A stretch of 64,000 bases of DNA, from the NCBI GenBank assembly GCA_045568115.1, contig JBJLBO010000005.1:248001-312000 (forward strand), in the 5' to 3' direction. Source of the DNA: MGIIb-O1 sp002457595 (GTDB taxonomy: Archaea; Thermoplasmatota; Poseidoniia; Poseidoniales; Thalassarchaeaceae). The position numbers and the translations under genes were made by a program. The notes below the pieces were generated by a model, which was not told where the DNA came from, ran no database searches, and saw only the letters and a list, made by a program, of their open reading frames with translations. Shown piece by piece: positions 53,367 to 61,911 of the stretch; position 1 is the stretch's first letter; the number at the start of each line of letters is the position of its first letter.

Positions 53367-53852
53367 TCACTCAATACTAAGTTCTCTTATTAGTTTCTCA
53401 ACATGCCCTTTAGCCCTAATGTTATACCCTACCCAAATCAATGAACCATCTGTATCAATCACAAAGGTTGATCGAGAAACTCCCATGTATGTTTTTCCAT
53501 AATTATTTTTCTCGCGCCAAACTCCATATTTTTGGTGTAGTTCTATATCCTGATCGACGATTAAATCGAAGTTCAGTTCATACTTTTCTGTGAAATTCAG
53601 GTGAGATTTGGAGGAATCTTTGGAAACTCCTAATACCCTATAACCCGCACTCTGAAGAGTAGAATAATTGTCACGAAAATCACAAGCCTGAGTAGTACAT
53701 CCCGGTGTGTTATCTTTCGGATAGAAGTATAGTACTACTCGTTTATCATCAGACAATATATCATTCAAAATAATCTGACTACCATCGGTCAAAAGCGCAT
53801 CAAAATCTGGTGCCTTATCACCTACTTCTAACGTCACCCAATCCTCTTCCAT
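53367..53852 (-). CDS. bcp: Peroxiredoxin Q / BCP
   Basis: Thiol peroxidase of the BCP/PrxQ family, which reduces H2O2 and lipid hydroperoxides with thioredoxin- or glutaredoxin-type donors. Motif FYPKDNTPGCTTQACDFRDNY carries the peroxidatic Cys and the resolving Cys five residues later, as in PrxQ. The start is ATG 53852 (MEEDWVTLEVGDKAPDF, 161 aa), where homology begins; the frame opens from 53903. It lies immediately upstream of the flavin-reductase gene, giving a likely redox operon. Confidence 0.92.
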   Translation of the reverse strand: MEEDWVTLEVGDKAPDFDALLTDGSQIILNDILSDDKRVVLYFYPKDNTPGCTTQACDFRDNYSTLQSAGYRVLGVSKDSSKSHLNFTEKYELNFDLIVDQDIELHQKYGVWREKNNYGKTYMGVSRSTFVIDTDGSLIWVGYNIRAKGHVEKLIRELSIE

Positions 53853-53931
53853 AACGACTCGACACGGTGAAGCATGAAGAAACCTCGTGCTAAGAGGATT
53901 CAAGAATAATCAGAGAATGGTTCTCCTCATG

Positions 53932-54213
53932 GGCAAAGCAGGAACCTTCGGTGGGACTCTATCTTTAGTCATCGGAGTATTACTCATCATTGGTTGGATT
54001 GGTGCAGGTATGGTTGTTGACTACATCGACAATCAACTTGAAGAGAACTGTAATTCGACAGCAGGTCAGATTGGTCAAATCACGGGCTGGGATGAAGGAC
54101 AATGCCAAGATGGTCGCGACACTAAAGATCTGGTTAGTTCAATACAAATGCCCTTGCTAGGGTTTGGAGCAATTCTAGTTGTTTTTGGCGGCGTTCTATT
54201 CTTTCGCAGTTAG
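53932..54213 (+). CDS. Small membrane protein, unknown
   Basis: Protein of about 93 aa with two helices (GTLSLVIGVLLIIGWIGAGMVV and LLGFGAILVVFGGVLFF) separated by a polar loop with two Cys. No family recognised. The ORF opens at 53887, but ATG 53932 (MGKAGTFGG) gives a clean N-terminus. It overlaps the converging nth gene by 4 bases (TTAG shared stop bases). Its divergent neighbour is the peroxiredoxin. Confidence 0.55.
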   Translation, partial: GKAGTFGGTLSLVIGVLLIIGWIGAGMVVDYIDNQLEENCNSTAGQIGQITGWDEGQCQDGRDTKDLVSSIQMPLLGFGAILVVFGGVLFFRS

Positions 54214-54854
54214 CGAGATTCATCACGAATTCGCTTCTTGGTAGCCGCCCATCCACAGATTGGACAGGTCACTAAATCATGACTGCGAGCAGGGCAATGC
54301 TCCCGCCCGAAGTAGATAATTTGCAGATGACGACGATTCCAAGTTTCTTCAGGAAATACCGCTTTCAAATCACGTTCAGTTTTGACTACATTACGGCCAT
54401 CAGAAAGACCCCAGCGTGCTGCCAAACGATGAATATGTGTGTCAACAGGGAAAGCTGGAATTCCGAAAGCCTGAGCCATCACAACACTTGCTGTTTTGTG
54501 ACCTACTCCTGCTAATGATTCAAGAAATTCCCAATCAGGAATTACCTCGCCACCGCCTTCCTGTATTTGCTCTGCCATCCTTTTGAGATTCTTCGCCTTA
54601 GTTGGTGCAAGTCCTATTTCACGGATGATATTTTGAATCACACTTACCTCTAGTGAAGCCATCTTCTCAGGAGTGTCTGCAACTGAGAATAGAGTTGGAG
54701 TGACTTGATTCACCTTCTTATCTGTTGTTTGGGCGGAAAGCATGACTGCAACTAGAAGAGTGTAGGGGTCGTTATGATCGAGAGGAATAGGTGTTTCAGG
54801 ATAGAGATTATCAAGTTGAGTCCCAATCATTTCCGCCTTCTCTAATCTCTTCAT
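54210..54854 (-). CDS. nth: Endonuclease III (Nth) with altered Fe-S ligands
   Basis: HhH-GPD DNA glycosylase/AP lyase that removes oxidised pyrimidines. The catalytic Lys is in LAGVGHKTASVV and the Asp in PVDTHIHRLA; the core SAQTTDKKVN is present. The C-terminal Fe-S loop should read C-x6-C-x2-C-x5-C. Here Cys187 and Cys197 are kept, the second position is Leu194 and the fourth is Ala203, with an additional Cys200 (HCPARSHDLVTCPICGWAA). A normal 4Fe-4S cluster is thus doubtful. At 214 aa it is of normal length. Its ATG overlaps the TAA of the upstream 67-aa membrane protein (TAATG). Confidence 0.9.
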   Translation of the reverse strand: MKRLEKAEMIGTQLDNLYPETPIPLDHNDPYTLLVAVMLSAQTTDKKVNQVTPTLFSVADTPEKMASLEVSVIQNIIREIGLAPTKAKNLKRMAEQIQEGGGEVIPDWEFLESLAGVGHKTASVVMAQAFGIPAFPVDTHIHRLAARWGLSDGRNVVKTERDLKAVFPEETWNRRHLQIIYFGREHCPARSHDLVTCPICGWAATKKRIRDESR

Positions 54855-55057
54855 TACTCAACATCTCCCTCATCGCGAATACCGAAGAGGAAGGTGCCAC
54901 CAACAATCAGACCAGGGAGTACCCAGCATGGACCCCACATCCAATCCTCCCATTCTGCCCCAGATGTACCTCCAAGAAGGAAGTAGGCTAAGGCTCCCAC
55001 AAAAAATGCAGGAAGTACTGAAACAATACCGAATACTAGACCGCGCATCATCTGCAT
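54854..55057 (-). CDS. 67-aa two-helix membrane protein coupled to nth
   Basis: Two hydrophobic segments (GLVFGIVSVLPAFFVGALAYFLLGG and WVLPGLIVGGTFLFGI) flank a Trp-rich loop. The stop overlaps the nth start (TAATG), which argues that it is translated. No family recognised. An SD-like GGTGGGA lies upstream of the ATG at 55057. Confidence 0.5.
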   Translation of the reverse strand: MQMMRGLVFGIVSVLPAFFVGALAYFLLGGTSGAEWEDWMWGPCWVLPGLIVGGTFLFGIRDEGDVE

Positions 55058-55093
55058 GTTTCATCCCACCTAAGTCTCCATCATCAAACTTCG

Positions 55094-57028
55094 TCACAAA
55101 CCAAGAAGTTCTTCCATCTCAGAACCATTTCTTGTGTTTAGTACATCATCGGCTTCAAGCCACCCTTTTCGAGCAATTTGCACACCATACCATACATCCT
55201 TCAATCCCTCTGTATCATGAGCATCTGGATTGATGCAAATTGGAACCCCTTGCTGCTTAGCGAATTTACATAAGCGCCAATCCAAATCGAGACGGTAAGG
55301 TGAGGCATTAATTTCAACAGCCTTCAGATGACCTTCTGAATTTAGTTCACCCATTCTTCGTATCACAGCGTGCATATCGACAGGGAATCCTTCTCTACCC
55401 TGAAGGATTCTACCAGTTGGATGCCCCAGAATTGTGAAAGTAGGATTCTCAATAGCTCGAATTAGAGCTTCTGTATTGGCAATCTCATCTCGACCACGCC
55501 AACTTCCTAAAGCGTGAACTGAACCAACAATGTGAGTCAGAGATTTACGAGTTGCATCAGGATAATCGAGTCCCCCATCAACCAATATATCACATTCAGA
55601 GCCATGGAATAAACGAAAATCTTGACCTGAATCTGTCCATGATTCGTTGAGTGCGCGAATCATTTCAGATTGCTTAGGAATACCTTCTGAAGGCACACCA
55701 ATCTGGCGCCCACCAATATTGAGAACTTCTGAGTGATCAGCGATTCCTAAGTACTGCCAACCTAAGTTCTGTGCAGCATTTGCCATCTCTTCCAATGTAT
55801 TGACTCCATCTGATGCTATGGTATGATTGTGGAGAGCACCTTTGATGTCTTCTGGAGAAATTAGATTTGGGAGAGAGCCACTTAGTGACGCTTCTATCTC
55901 ACCCATATCTTCTCGTAATTCAGGAGTCACCCATCCAAGTCCCAGATGCCGATAAATGTCGGACTCATCATTACAAGTTAGAGTGAATTTAGCAGCTTCC
56001 ATGCCAATTTTCCCTTCTGCCGCATCTTCCGGAAATAGACCAAATTCATTGAGGCGTAGGCCTTTGTCAATAGCCAATTGTCTCATCCGGATATTATGTT
56101 CCTTTGAACCAGTGAAGTATGCTAAGGTGAATGGAAATGTTTCAGGAGGTACAATACGAACTTGAGCATCAATTGTAGCGTCAGAACTCCTCTCTAACAT
56201 CATCTCTGCTAGTTGAGTGTCAATACTACCTCCAATTTTTACATCAGCGAGCATTTCTTGTTCGAGAATTAAACTTATCTTCGACTCTCCATGTCCCTTA
56301 ACTTCAGCAATTCCTGGTAAATTGAGTATTGCTTCAATCACTGAATTGTGGTCCTTAGGCATTGCAGCAGCAACAATATCGAGGTCGCCAATAGTTTCTC
56401 TACGACGACGAGCACTGCCCGCTAACTGTGCCTTAACCACTCCTGGAATAGCTGCTATTCTAGCTTCCATCGCGCGGCCAAAGGAAAGTCCAACATCCAT
56501 TCTGCTTCGACCTTGGTAGCGACGCAGTAACTCGATTCCTTCGAGGTATTTCTTCTGACTCTTCTCTCCAAATCCAGAAAGAGGAGCAATATGACCCATT
56601 TCACATGCGGCTTTCAGGGATTCTACCGAATCAACTCCCAATTCCTGATACATTAAACGGGCACGCTTCGGACCAAGACCAGGAATCCCCACAATCTCAA
56701 TCAAACCTCTCGGTACTCTGTCATACAATTTCTGAAGATCACCCCAAGTTCCTTTGAGAACCGCTTCACCAACTAAACTACTGATTCCTTTTCCTATACC
56801 TTTGACATCAGTCAAGTTACCTTGCTGTAGAACTGTAAGTAAGTCGTCTTCCATCGAAGCCAATGCACGACTTCCATTTTGATAGGCTCGTACTCTAAAT
56901 GGATTGGCTCCCTCAAGTTCCAAAAGTACTGCCACTTGTTCTAGAACTGAGACAACTTGTGACTTGGTAGCAAAAGGTGGGCCATCTTTGCGCGGCTTTG
57001 GTAAATTCCACCCCTTGACGTTGACCAC
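55094..57028 (-). CDS. polX: DNA polymerase X with PHP domain
   Basis: Repair polymerase of the X family with a C-terminal PHP nuclease domain, 644 aa. An N-terminal HhH/8-kDa region (NPFRVRAYQNGSRALASME, KGIGKGISSLVGE, PGLGPKRARLMY) precedes the polymerase active site GSARRRRETIGDLDIV (catalytic Asp pair, about 205-220) with the third acidic residue probably in LADVKIGGS. The PHP domain (about 415-620) shows LHNHTIASDG, IADHSE, GSECDI, ILGHPTGR and NPDAHD, the usual metal ligands. Start 57028. A divergent membrane-protein gene lies 109 bases away. Confidence 0.93.
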   Translation of the reverse strand: MVNVKGWNLPKPRKDGPPFATKSQVVSVLEQVAVLLELEGANPFRVRAYQNGSRALASMEDDLLTVLQQGNLTDVKGIGKGISSLVGEAVLKGTWGDLQKLYDRVPRGLIEIVGIPGLGPKRARLMYQELGVDSVESLKAACEMGHIAPLSGFGEKSQKKYLEGIELLRRYQGRSRMDVGLSFGRAMEARIAAIPGVVKAQLAGSARRRRETIGDLDIVAAAMPKDHNSVIEAILNLPGIAEVKGHGESKISLILEQEMLADVKIGGSIDTQLAEMMLERSSDATIDAQVRIVPPETFPFTLAYFTGSKEHNIRMRQLAIDKGLRLNEFGLFPEDAAEGKIGMEAAKFTLTCNDESDIYRHLGLGWVTPELREDMGEIEASLSGSLPNLISPEDIKGALHNHTIASDGVNTLEEMANAAQNLGWQYLGIADHSEVLNIGGRQIGVPSEGIPKQSEMIRALNESWTDSGQDFRLFHGSECDILVDGGLDYPDATRKSLTHIVGSVHALGSWRGRDEIANTEALIRAIENPTFTILGHPTGRILQGREGFPVDMHAVIRRMGELNSEGHLKAVEINASPYRLDLDWRLCKFAKQQGVPICINPDAHDTEGLKDVWYGVQIARKGWLEADDVLNTRNGSEMEELLGL

Positions 57029-57137
57029 GACACCAACGGAGGGGCATCATCCTTGAGGATGTCCATCTGTTGCAGTCGTTATTCTGCAACTGTTGAGCAT
57101 CCCAATGCTCACAAACAATACACACACGAGATGAGGT

Positions 57138-57488
57138 GTGGATGTGCTGTCGGGACTGGAATCTATCTCAGTGGCAATGTGTAGCATATCTACACTTCTT
57201 TGGATGAGTATTGGAACCTTTTCTCGTGCTGAAGGAGGGGAAAAACTGACTCAACGCGTAATCGCATTTCTTTGTGTCACATCTGCTGTAATGCTATTTG
57301 CTCTGCACTATATGGGAGGAGAGTTATGGGGTTCTCGAAACGTCGCTCGGCCTTTTGCCTTAGTTGCCCTAATTGTTGCTGGTGCAGGGATGCTGAACAT
57401 CAAAGGAACTGATGTTCAGGGAGAAACAAATCCTCATCAAATCATGAAGATGAGACGGGCAGAAGCCGAAGAAGAGAACTTGGGGTGA
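57138..57488 (+). CDS. Three-helix membrane protein, unknown
   Basis: Protein of 116 aa with three hydrophobic segments (ISVAMCSISTLLWMSIG, RVIAFLCVTSAVMLFALHYMGG and PFALVALIVAGAGML) and a charged C-terminal tail (HQIMKMRRAEAEEEN). No family recognised. The GTG start at 57138 follows GAGG and GATGAGGT elements. It is divergent from polX and converges on the NifU-like gene with an 11-base gap. Confidence 0.6.
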   Translation: MDVLSGLESISVAMCSISTLLWMSIGTFSRAEGGEKLTQRVIAFLCVTSAVMLFALHYMGGELWGSRNVARPFALVALIVAGAGMLNIKGTDVQGETNPHQIMKMRRAEAEEENLG

Positions 57489-57499
57489 GCCCTTACTCG

Positions 57500-57784
57500 T
57501 TATTCCTCAACACCGAGTTTGTCATCAATGAAAGCACGCATATATGCTGGAAGTTCACCATTTACAAAAATAACATCTTCAACATCTTCGAGCTTCATCA
57601 AAGAATAATAAATTTGCATTGCAGTCATTGGTGTCGAACTGCATCCAGTACATCCGCCCTCTAGTGAAATCATAATCACACCATCTGTGGTGTCGACTAC
57701 ATTCACTACACCATCGTGCGCATCAAGAATAGCCTGAACTGGTCCAACCGACTCTAGAATTAGTTGCTTATCGACCTCCGCCAT
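57500..57784 (-). CDS. NifU C-terminal-like Fe-S scaffold protein
   Basis: Small Nfu-type domain of 94 aa that holds or passes Fe-S clusters. The signature ISLEGGCTGCSSTPMTAMQ supplies the CxxC ligands. The frame is open to 57868, but ATG 57784 (MAEVDKQLI) with GAGG upstream fits the family start. It lies head-to-head with the GATase gene. Given several Fe-S proteins in the window (ABCE1, HdrD-like, possibly aconitase X), a general maturation role is plausible. Confidence 0.85.
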   Translation of the reverse strand: MAEVDKQLILESVGPVQAILDAHDGVVNVVDTTDGVIMISLEGGCTGCSSTPMTAMQIYYSLMKLEDVEDVIFVNGELPAYMRAFIDDKLGVEE

Positions 57785-57848
57785 GCTAAATCCTCGTTCA
57801 CCTCTAATGGGCGAGATGCTTTGAACCATTGGTGGGTATGGAGTAGCA

Positions 57849-58745
57849 ATGGCTAGTAACATGCGCATTCTAATGTTCGACCTTTTAGTTGAGAGAGAAA
57901 CATTTGGACATGGAGGGAATCAAGAGGTTGTTCGACCATTCATTACACGGAAAAATGTTGAATTGCTTCTTTTGACTCCTCAAATGCAGTCATTAGAATC
58001 TGGAGAAAAGACAGAGAAAGAAACTCAGGTCACCCTGAATGAAGAGGATGTCCCTCACTGGGATGATGAATACGAATTCTGGGAATCAAATGATGTTGAT
58101 TTTGATGGACATTTGGCCAACTTTCACCGAATAGTAATGCCAATGCATACGAATGATGAAAAAATGGCTAATTGGCTGAACGAACTTAATGTCGATGCAA
58201 TCGTCTGTAGTGGTTCTCGACGTAATGTCAGTATCTGGGAGGAATGGATGGGTCCGGCATCTTCCTTGCTCCGAGTTGCAGCTTTGTCAGGAACTCCCAC
58301 TTTAGGGATTTGCTTCGGCCATCAATTGCTTTGCCATGCACTTGGTTCAGAGATTGAAAGAGCAGATGCTATGTCTAGTGGATTATGGGATTTGAAATTG
58401 ACAGAAGAAGGAGAAATGGACAAGTTATTGACATCTCATACTAATGAGGAGGATACAATTGTAGGTGTATTTAGTCACCAAGATCATGTGACGACGATTC
58501 CAGAAAATTGCACACTACTAAGTACTGCATCTCACAATCAAGTAACTGCTATTCGTGTGAACGATAAAGATGGGAGAAAACTACCGGCATGGGGAATACA
58601 ATTCCATCCCGAAGCGGCAAAAGCAAGAATCAAGAGAGCGTATGAATGGGGGCATATTTCAGAAGAAGAATATACTTCTCTGAAAGGAGAACATGACGGG
58701 GCCGAGATTCTTGCATCCTTTGCAGATATAGTGCTTCAGAAATAA
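57849..58745 (+). CDS. Class I glutamine amidotransferase (GuaA/GAT1-like, stand-alone)
   Basis: Stand-alone GATase of 298 aa. The catalytic Cys is in TLGICFGHQLLCHALG, the His/Glu pair in AWGIQFHPEAAK, and the sensor FSHQDHV is typical of GMP-synthase-related GAT1 proteins acting on gamma-glutamyl or other amides. The N-terminal 110 residues include an acidic, Trp-rich segment (VPHWDDEYEFWESNDVDF) not found in plain GuaA amidotransferase. The start is ATG 57849 or ATG 57861 (MRILMFDL). No ATP-pyrophosphatase partner is adjacent, so it may be a hydrolase rather than a subunit. Confidence 0.8.
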   Translation: MASNMRILMFDLLVERETFGHGGNQEVVRPFITRKNVELLLLTPQMQSLESGEKTEKETQVTLNEEDVPHWDDEYEFWESNDVDFDGHLANFHRIVMPMHTNDEKMANWLNELNVDAIVCSGSRRNVSIWEEWMGPASSLLRVAALSGTPTLGICFGHQLLCHALGSEIERADAMSSGLWDLKLTEEGEMDKLLTSHTNEEDTIVGVFSHQDHVTTIPENCTLLSTASHNQVTAIRVNDKDGRKLPAWGIQFHPEAAKARIKRAYEWGHISEEEYTSLKGEHDGAEILASFADIVLQK

Positions 58746-58755
58746 GCCTGAATTA

Positions 58756-58772
58756 CCGCCCCGTAGGGGCGG
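58756..58772. other. Perfect GC-rich hairpin between the GATase and pyrophosphatase genes
   Basis: CCGCCCC-GTA-GGGGCGG starts 11 bases after the GATase stop. It is followed by GGTACCAACG rather than a T-run, so it is not a classical intrinsic terminator; it could stall RNA polymerase or cap the 3-prime end of the message. Confidence 0.45.
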
Positions 58773-58788
58773 GTACCAACGATTCGGA

Positions 58789-58795
58789 TTAAATA
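58789..58795 (+). promoter_or_regulatory. Candidate TATA box for hppA
   Basis: TTAAATA lies 38-44 bases before the hppA ATG at 58833, which would put initiation roughly 15-20 bases upstream of the start codon and leave room for the GGTG ribosome element at 58823-58826. The assignment is by spacing only. Confidence 0.45.
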
Positions 58796-58832
58796 GAGTC
58801 CTCCGGTCGGCGGCACAACATAGGTGAACACC

Positions 58833-60887
58833 ATGGACATTGCAATGATAGGAATCGGAGTAGGTGCGGCTGGATTGGCAATAGCACTTTTCCTCTATAC
58901 ACAGGTACAAAAAATCGAGATCGAAAATGAGACTGTCGCAGACATAACTGAACAAATTCAGACTGGAGCTATGGCTTTCTTGAATGCTGAATACAAATAT
59001 CTCAGTATTTTTATTATCATAGTGGCTGCTCTTCTCTTCTTCATCAATGATGGAGAATTTGAAACCCCAGCGGCTTTCCTTGCAGGTGCAATTTGTAGCG
59101 TAGCAGCAGGATACTCCGGTATGCGCTCAGCAACCAGTGCAAATGGACGTACAGCAATGGCGGCCGCATCTGGTGGCCAATCCGCTGCTCTAGAAGTTTC
59201 ATACAACGGAGGAGCCGTAATGGGACTATCCGTTGGAGGTCTAGGCCTCATGGGAATTTCTCTGATGGCATATTGGCTTGGAACTGGACCTGAGGTTCAG
59301 AACATCGCTGGGTTTGGAATGGGTGCTTCTTCTATCGCGCTCTTCGCTCGCGTAGGTGGTGGAATATACACTAAGGCTGCAGATGTCGGTGCTGACCTAG
59401 TTGGTAAGGTAGAAGCAGGAATCCCTGAAGATGATCCACGTAACCCTGGTGTAATCGCAGACAATGTTGGTGACAACGTTGGTGATGTAGCAGGTATGGG
59501 AGCAGATATTTTCGAGTCCTTTGTTGGGTCAATTATCGCTGCTATGGTAATCGCCCAAGCCTCTGATGGAATGATTGAGGATTATATTACGCTCCCGATT
59601 ATGCTAGGTCTTGTAGGATATGCAGCGTCAATCATTGGTGTATTCAGCATGAAGTTGTTGAAGGGAACTGATCCTGCTGCCGCACTAAGAAACACCACAT
59701 TCATCGCTGCTGCTCTATTCTGGGCAGGTGGATGGTTCGGTATCGATTACTTTGGTCTTGAAACAGGAACTGAACCAATGATGGCAGTTATCGCTGGTTC
59801 TATTGTTGGAATCTTAATTGGTCTAGTAACCGAATACTACACTGGAATTGAACCTGTATTTGGCATTCCAGTGAAGGCTATACCACATATTGGAGATATG
59901 TCAAAGACTGGTCCTGCAACAAATGCAATTGCGGGTCTATCTGTAGGAATGATGTCAACTTTCCTTCCAATTCTATTAATCGCTGCAGGAATTTATTCCG
60001 CAAATTGGGCTATGATGGAAACTGATGGAGCTACTACAGCTCATGGTCTCTATGGGATAGCAATGGCTGCAATGGGAATGCTAGCAACTGTTGGTGTGAC
60101 CATGACTGTTGATGCATATGGTCCGGTTGCAGACAATGCTGGTGGAATTTCAGAAATGGCAGAACTCGGTCCTGAAGTCCGTGAGATTACAGACAGCCTC
60201 GACTCAATCGGTAACACTACCGCGGCTATCGGAAAGGGATTCGCAATTGGTAGTGCAGCACTGACCGCTCTTGCTCTTTTCGCTGCATACGGAACTGCTG
60301 CAGGACTAGAAGCAGCAGACTTGGCACTTACCGAGCCAGAGGTTGTAATCGGATTACTGATTGGAGGTGCTCTACCATTCGTAGTAGCCGCCATGACTAT
60401 GACATCAGTTGGTAAGGCGGCTAACGACATGGTTGTTGAAATCCGCCGACAATTCGCAGAAATTGATGGTCTTCTAGAAGGTCGTGAAGGTGTTAAGCCA
60501 GATAGTCAGCGCTGTGTTGAAATATCAACACAGGCTGCTCTTCGAGAGATGATAATGCCAGGAATAGTTGCAATATCTGCACCAATAATTGTTGGAATGG
60601 CTATTGGGCCTGAAGCCCTAGGTGGACTACTTGCTGGTTCTCTAGTCTCTGGAGTTCTTATGGCTCTCTTCATGGCAAACGCCGGTGGAGCTTGGGACAA
60701 TGCAAAGAAGGCTATTGAGCAGGGTCACATCGAAGGTGCAGTAAAGGGAGATTCATCCCACGACGCTGCAATTATCGGTGACACAATTGGTGACCCATTC
60801 AAGGACACAAGCGGACCTTCACTGAACATTCTCATCAAGTTGATGTCGATTGTTGCAGTCGTTGGAGCCTCTAGCGGTCTCTTCTGA
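58833..60887 (+). CDS. hppA: Membrane-bound ion-translocating pyrophosphatase, K+-dependent type
   Basis: Polytopic proton (or sodium) pump driven by pyrophosphate hydrolysis, 684 aa with about 16 helices. Substrate loops are conserved: DVGADLVGKVEAGIPEDDPR, NVGDNVGDVAGMGAD, and the late GGAWDNAKKAIEQG and DTIGDPFKDTSGPSLN. In the segment GNTTAAIGKGFAIGSAAL (about 460) an Ala occupies the position where K+-independent enzymes have Lys, which indicates the K+-dependent subfamily. Proton versus sodium specificity is not decided here. The frame opens from a GTG at 58824; ATG 58833 is preferred. Confidence 0.95.
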   Translation: MDIAMIGIGVGAAGLAIALFLYTQVQKIEIENETVADITEQIQTGAMAFLNAEYKYLSIFIIIVAALLFFINDGEFETPAAFLAGAICSVAAGYSGMRSATSANGRTAMAAASGGQSAALEVSYNGGAVMGLSVGGLGLMGISLMAYWLGTGPEVQNIAGFGMGASSIALFARVGGGIYTKAADVGADLVGKVEAGIPEDDPRNPGVIADNVGDNVGDVAGMGADIFESFVGSIIAAMVIAQASDGMIEDYITLPIMLGLVGYAASIIGVFSMKLLKGTDPAAALRNTTFIAAALFWAGGWFGIDYFGLETGTEPMMAVIAGSIVGILIGLVTEYYTGIEPVFGIPVKAIPHIGDMSKTGPATNAIAGLSVGMMSTFLPILLIAAGIYSANWAMMETDGATTAHGLYGIAMAAMGMLATVGVTMTVDAYGPVADNAGGISEMAELGPEVREITDSLDSIGNTTAAIGKGFAIGSAALTALALFAAYGTAAGLEAADLALTEPEVVIGLLIGGALPFVVAAMTMTSVGKAANDMVVEIRRQFAEIDGLLEGREGVKPDSQRCVEISTQAALREMIMPGIVAISAPIIVGMAIGPEALGGLLAGSLVSGVLMALFMANAGGAWDNAKKAIEQGHIEGAVKGDSSHDAAIIGDTIGDPFKDTSGPSLNILIKLMSIVAVVGASSGLF

Positions 60888-60940
60888 ATTTACGGACTGC
60901 AAAGCGTCAGGCTCTTGACAGGCCTATGAGAGGACATACC

Positions 60941-61903
60941 ATGCGCGCAGCATCTGCACTGGGCATGACACTTGTTCTGCTCGTCACCTCGGTGGCCGGT
61001 TGTGCGGGTTTTGGAGATGGAGGTTCAGGTGGTGGCTCAAGTGATGCAATTGAGGTACCGCAATGGAATGTTGGAGACTGGTGGCTCTACACTTTCTCTA
61101 CTCCAGATTATTCAGATGATACGGCTCGATTAGTAGTCGCTTCAGATAGTGAAGAAGATGGTACAGCGTATATGCTAGCAATCTCTAGTATTACTGAAGC
61201 TCATAGACACGCTGTTCTCAATCACAATCCATTTTTGGGACGAATTACTCATGACAATCTCAGCGCCTATGAAAATGGCATGCCACAACCTGTTCTGACC
61301 TTCCCTTTGAAGGAAGATATGAGTTGGTCATTTTCTCTATTCAGCAATGACTGGACTGCTAATGTTCTAGATATCGCAGGTGATGTTGCTGTTATCTCTG
61401 CACAGGCAGCAGATGGCGCACGACTGGATTACGTGTTTAATGAGGAAATTGGTTTCTTCTCATCATTCATTTGGACAGATTCAGAAGAAATTCAGCAGTT
61501 AAGAATGATGCATGCCACAGATGGTGAATCACATACAGGAGAAGTGTACTTCACACGCGGCGGGGATCTATACAGCAAAGATTGGGATAACTCAGGTCCA
61601 GATGCAGAAATTAGAGACTCATTCTTCGTAAATGACCATCCTAATGATGGTGCTTGGGATCAAATGATCTATTTCCTAGATGCTTCTTGTGGTAGTGGTG
61701 GATCAACAATCACACTGACACTGCGTGACCATCTTTCAGTCTCAGCACTGCAAAGGACGTGGGGGCCTGGAGCAGAAGAATATGGGACTCTGGGCACATT
61801 ACCTTACCCAAGTGAAGAATATACCCTAACTCTAACATTTACAGGAGATACTCACCTACGTATCCATATCGCTGGTGGAATTACCCAATCTTGGACTCTT
61901 TAG
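60941..61903 (+). CDS. Lipoprotein of unknown function
   Basis: Exported lipoprotein of 320 aa: signal peptide with lipobox SVAGC near residue 21, a Gly/Ser-rich linker, then a beta-rich body (VGDWWLYTFSTPDYSD at the start, NHNPFLGRITHDNLSAYENG, and Trp/Asp-rich strands). The opening WxVGDWWxY pattern is shared with other exported proteins here (cf. NWRIGDQWNY in the PKD protein). No enzyme motif. ATG 60941 has GAGGA upstream at 60929-60933; ATG 60926 is the alternative. Confidence 0.68.
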   Translation: MRAASALGMTLVLLVTSVAGCAGFGDGGSGGGSSDAIEVPQWNVGDWWLYTFSTPDYSDDTARLVVASDSEEDGTAYMLAISSITEAHRHAVLNHNPFLGRITHDNLSAYENGMPQPVLTFPLKEDMSWSFSLFSNDWTANVLDIAGDVAVISAQAADGARLDYVFNEEIGFFSSFIWTDSEEIQQLRMMHATDGESHTGEVYFTRGGDLYSKDWDNSGPDAEIRDSFFVNDHPNDGAWDQMIYFLDASCGSGGSTITLTLRDHLSVSALQRTWGPGAEEYGTLGTLPYPSEEYTLTLTFTGDTHLRIHIAGGITQSWTL

Positions 61904-61911
61904 GTGTGAAT

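Noticed and set aside
60050..60430. Minus-strand open frame inside hppA
   Set aside because: Ala/Pro/Ser-rich reverse reading of a conserved membrane protein; nothing supports expression.
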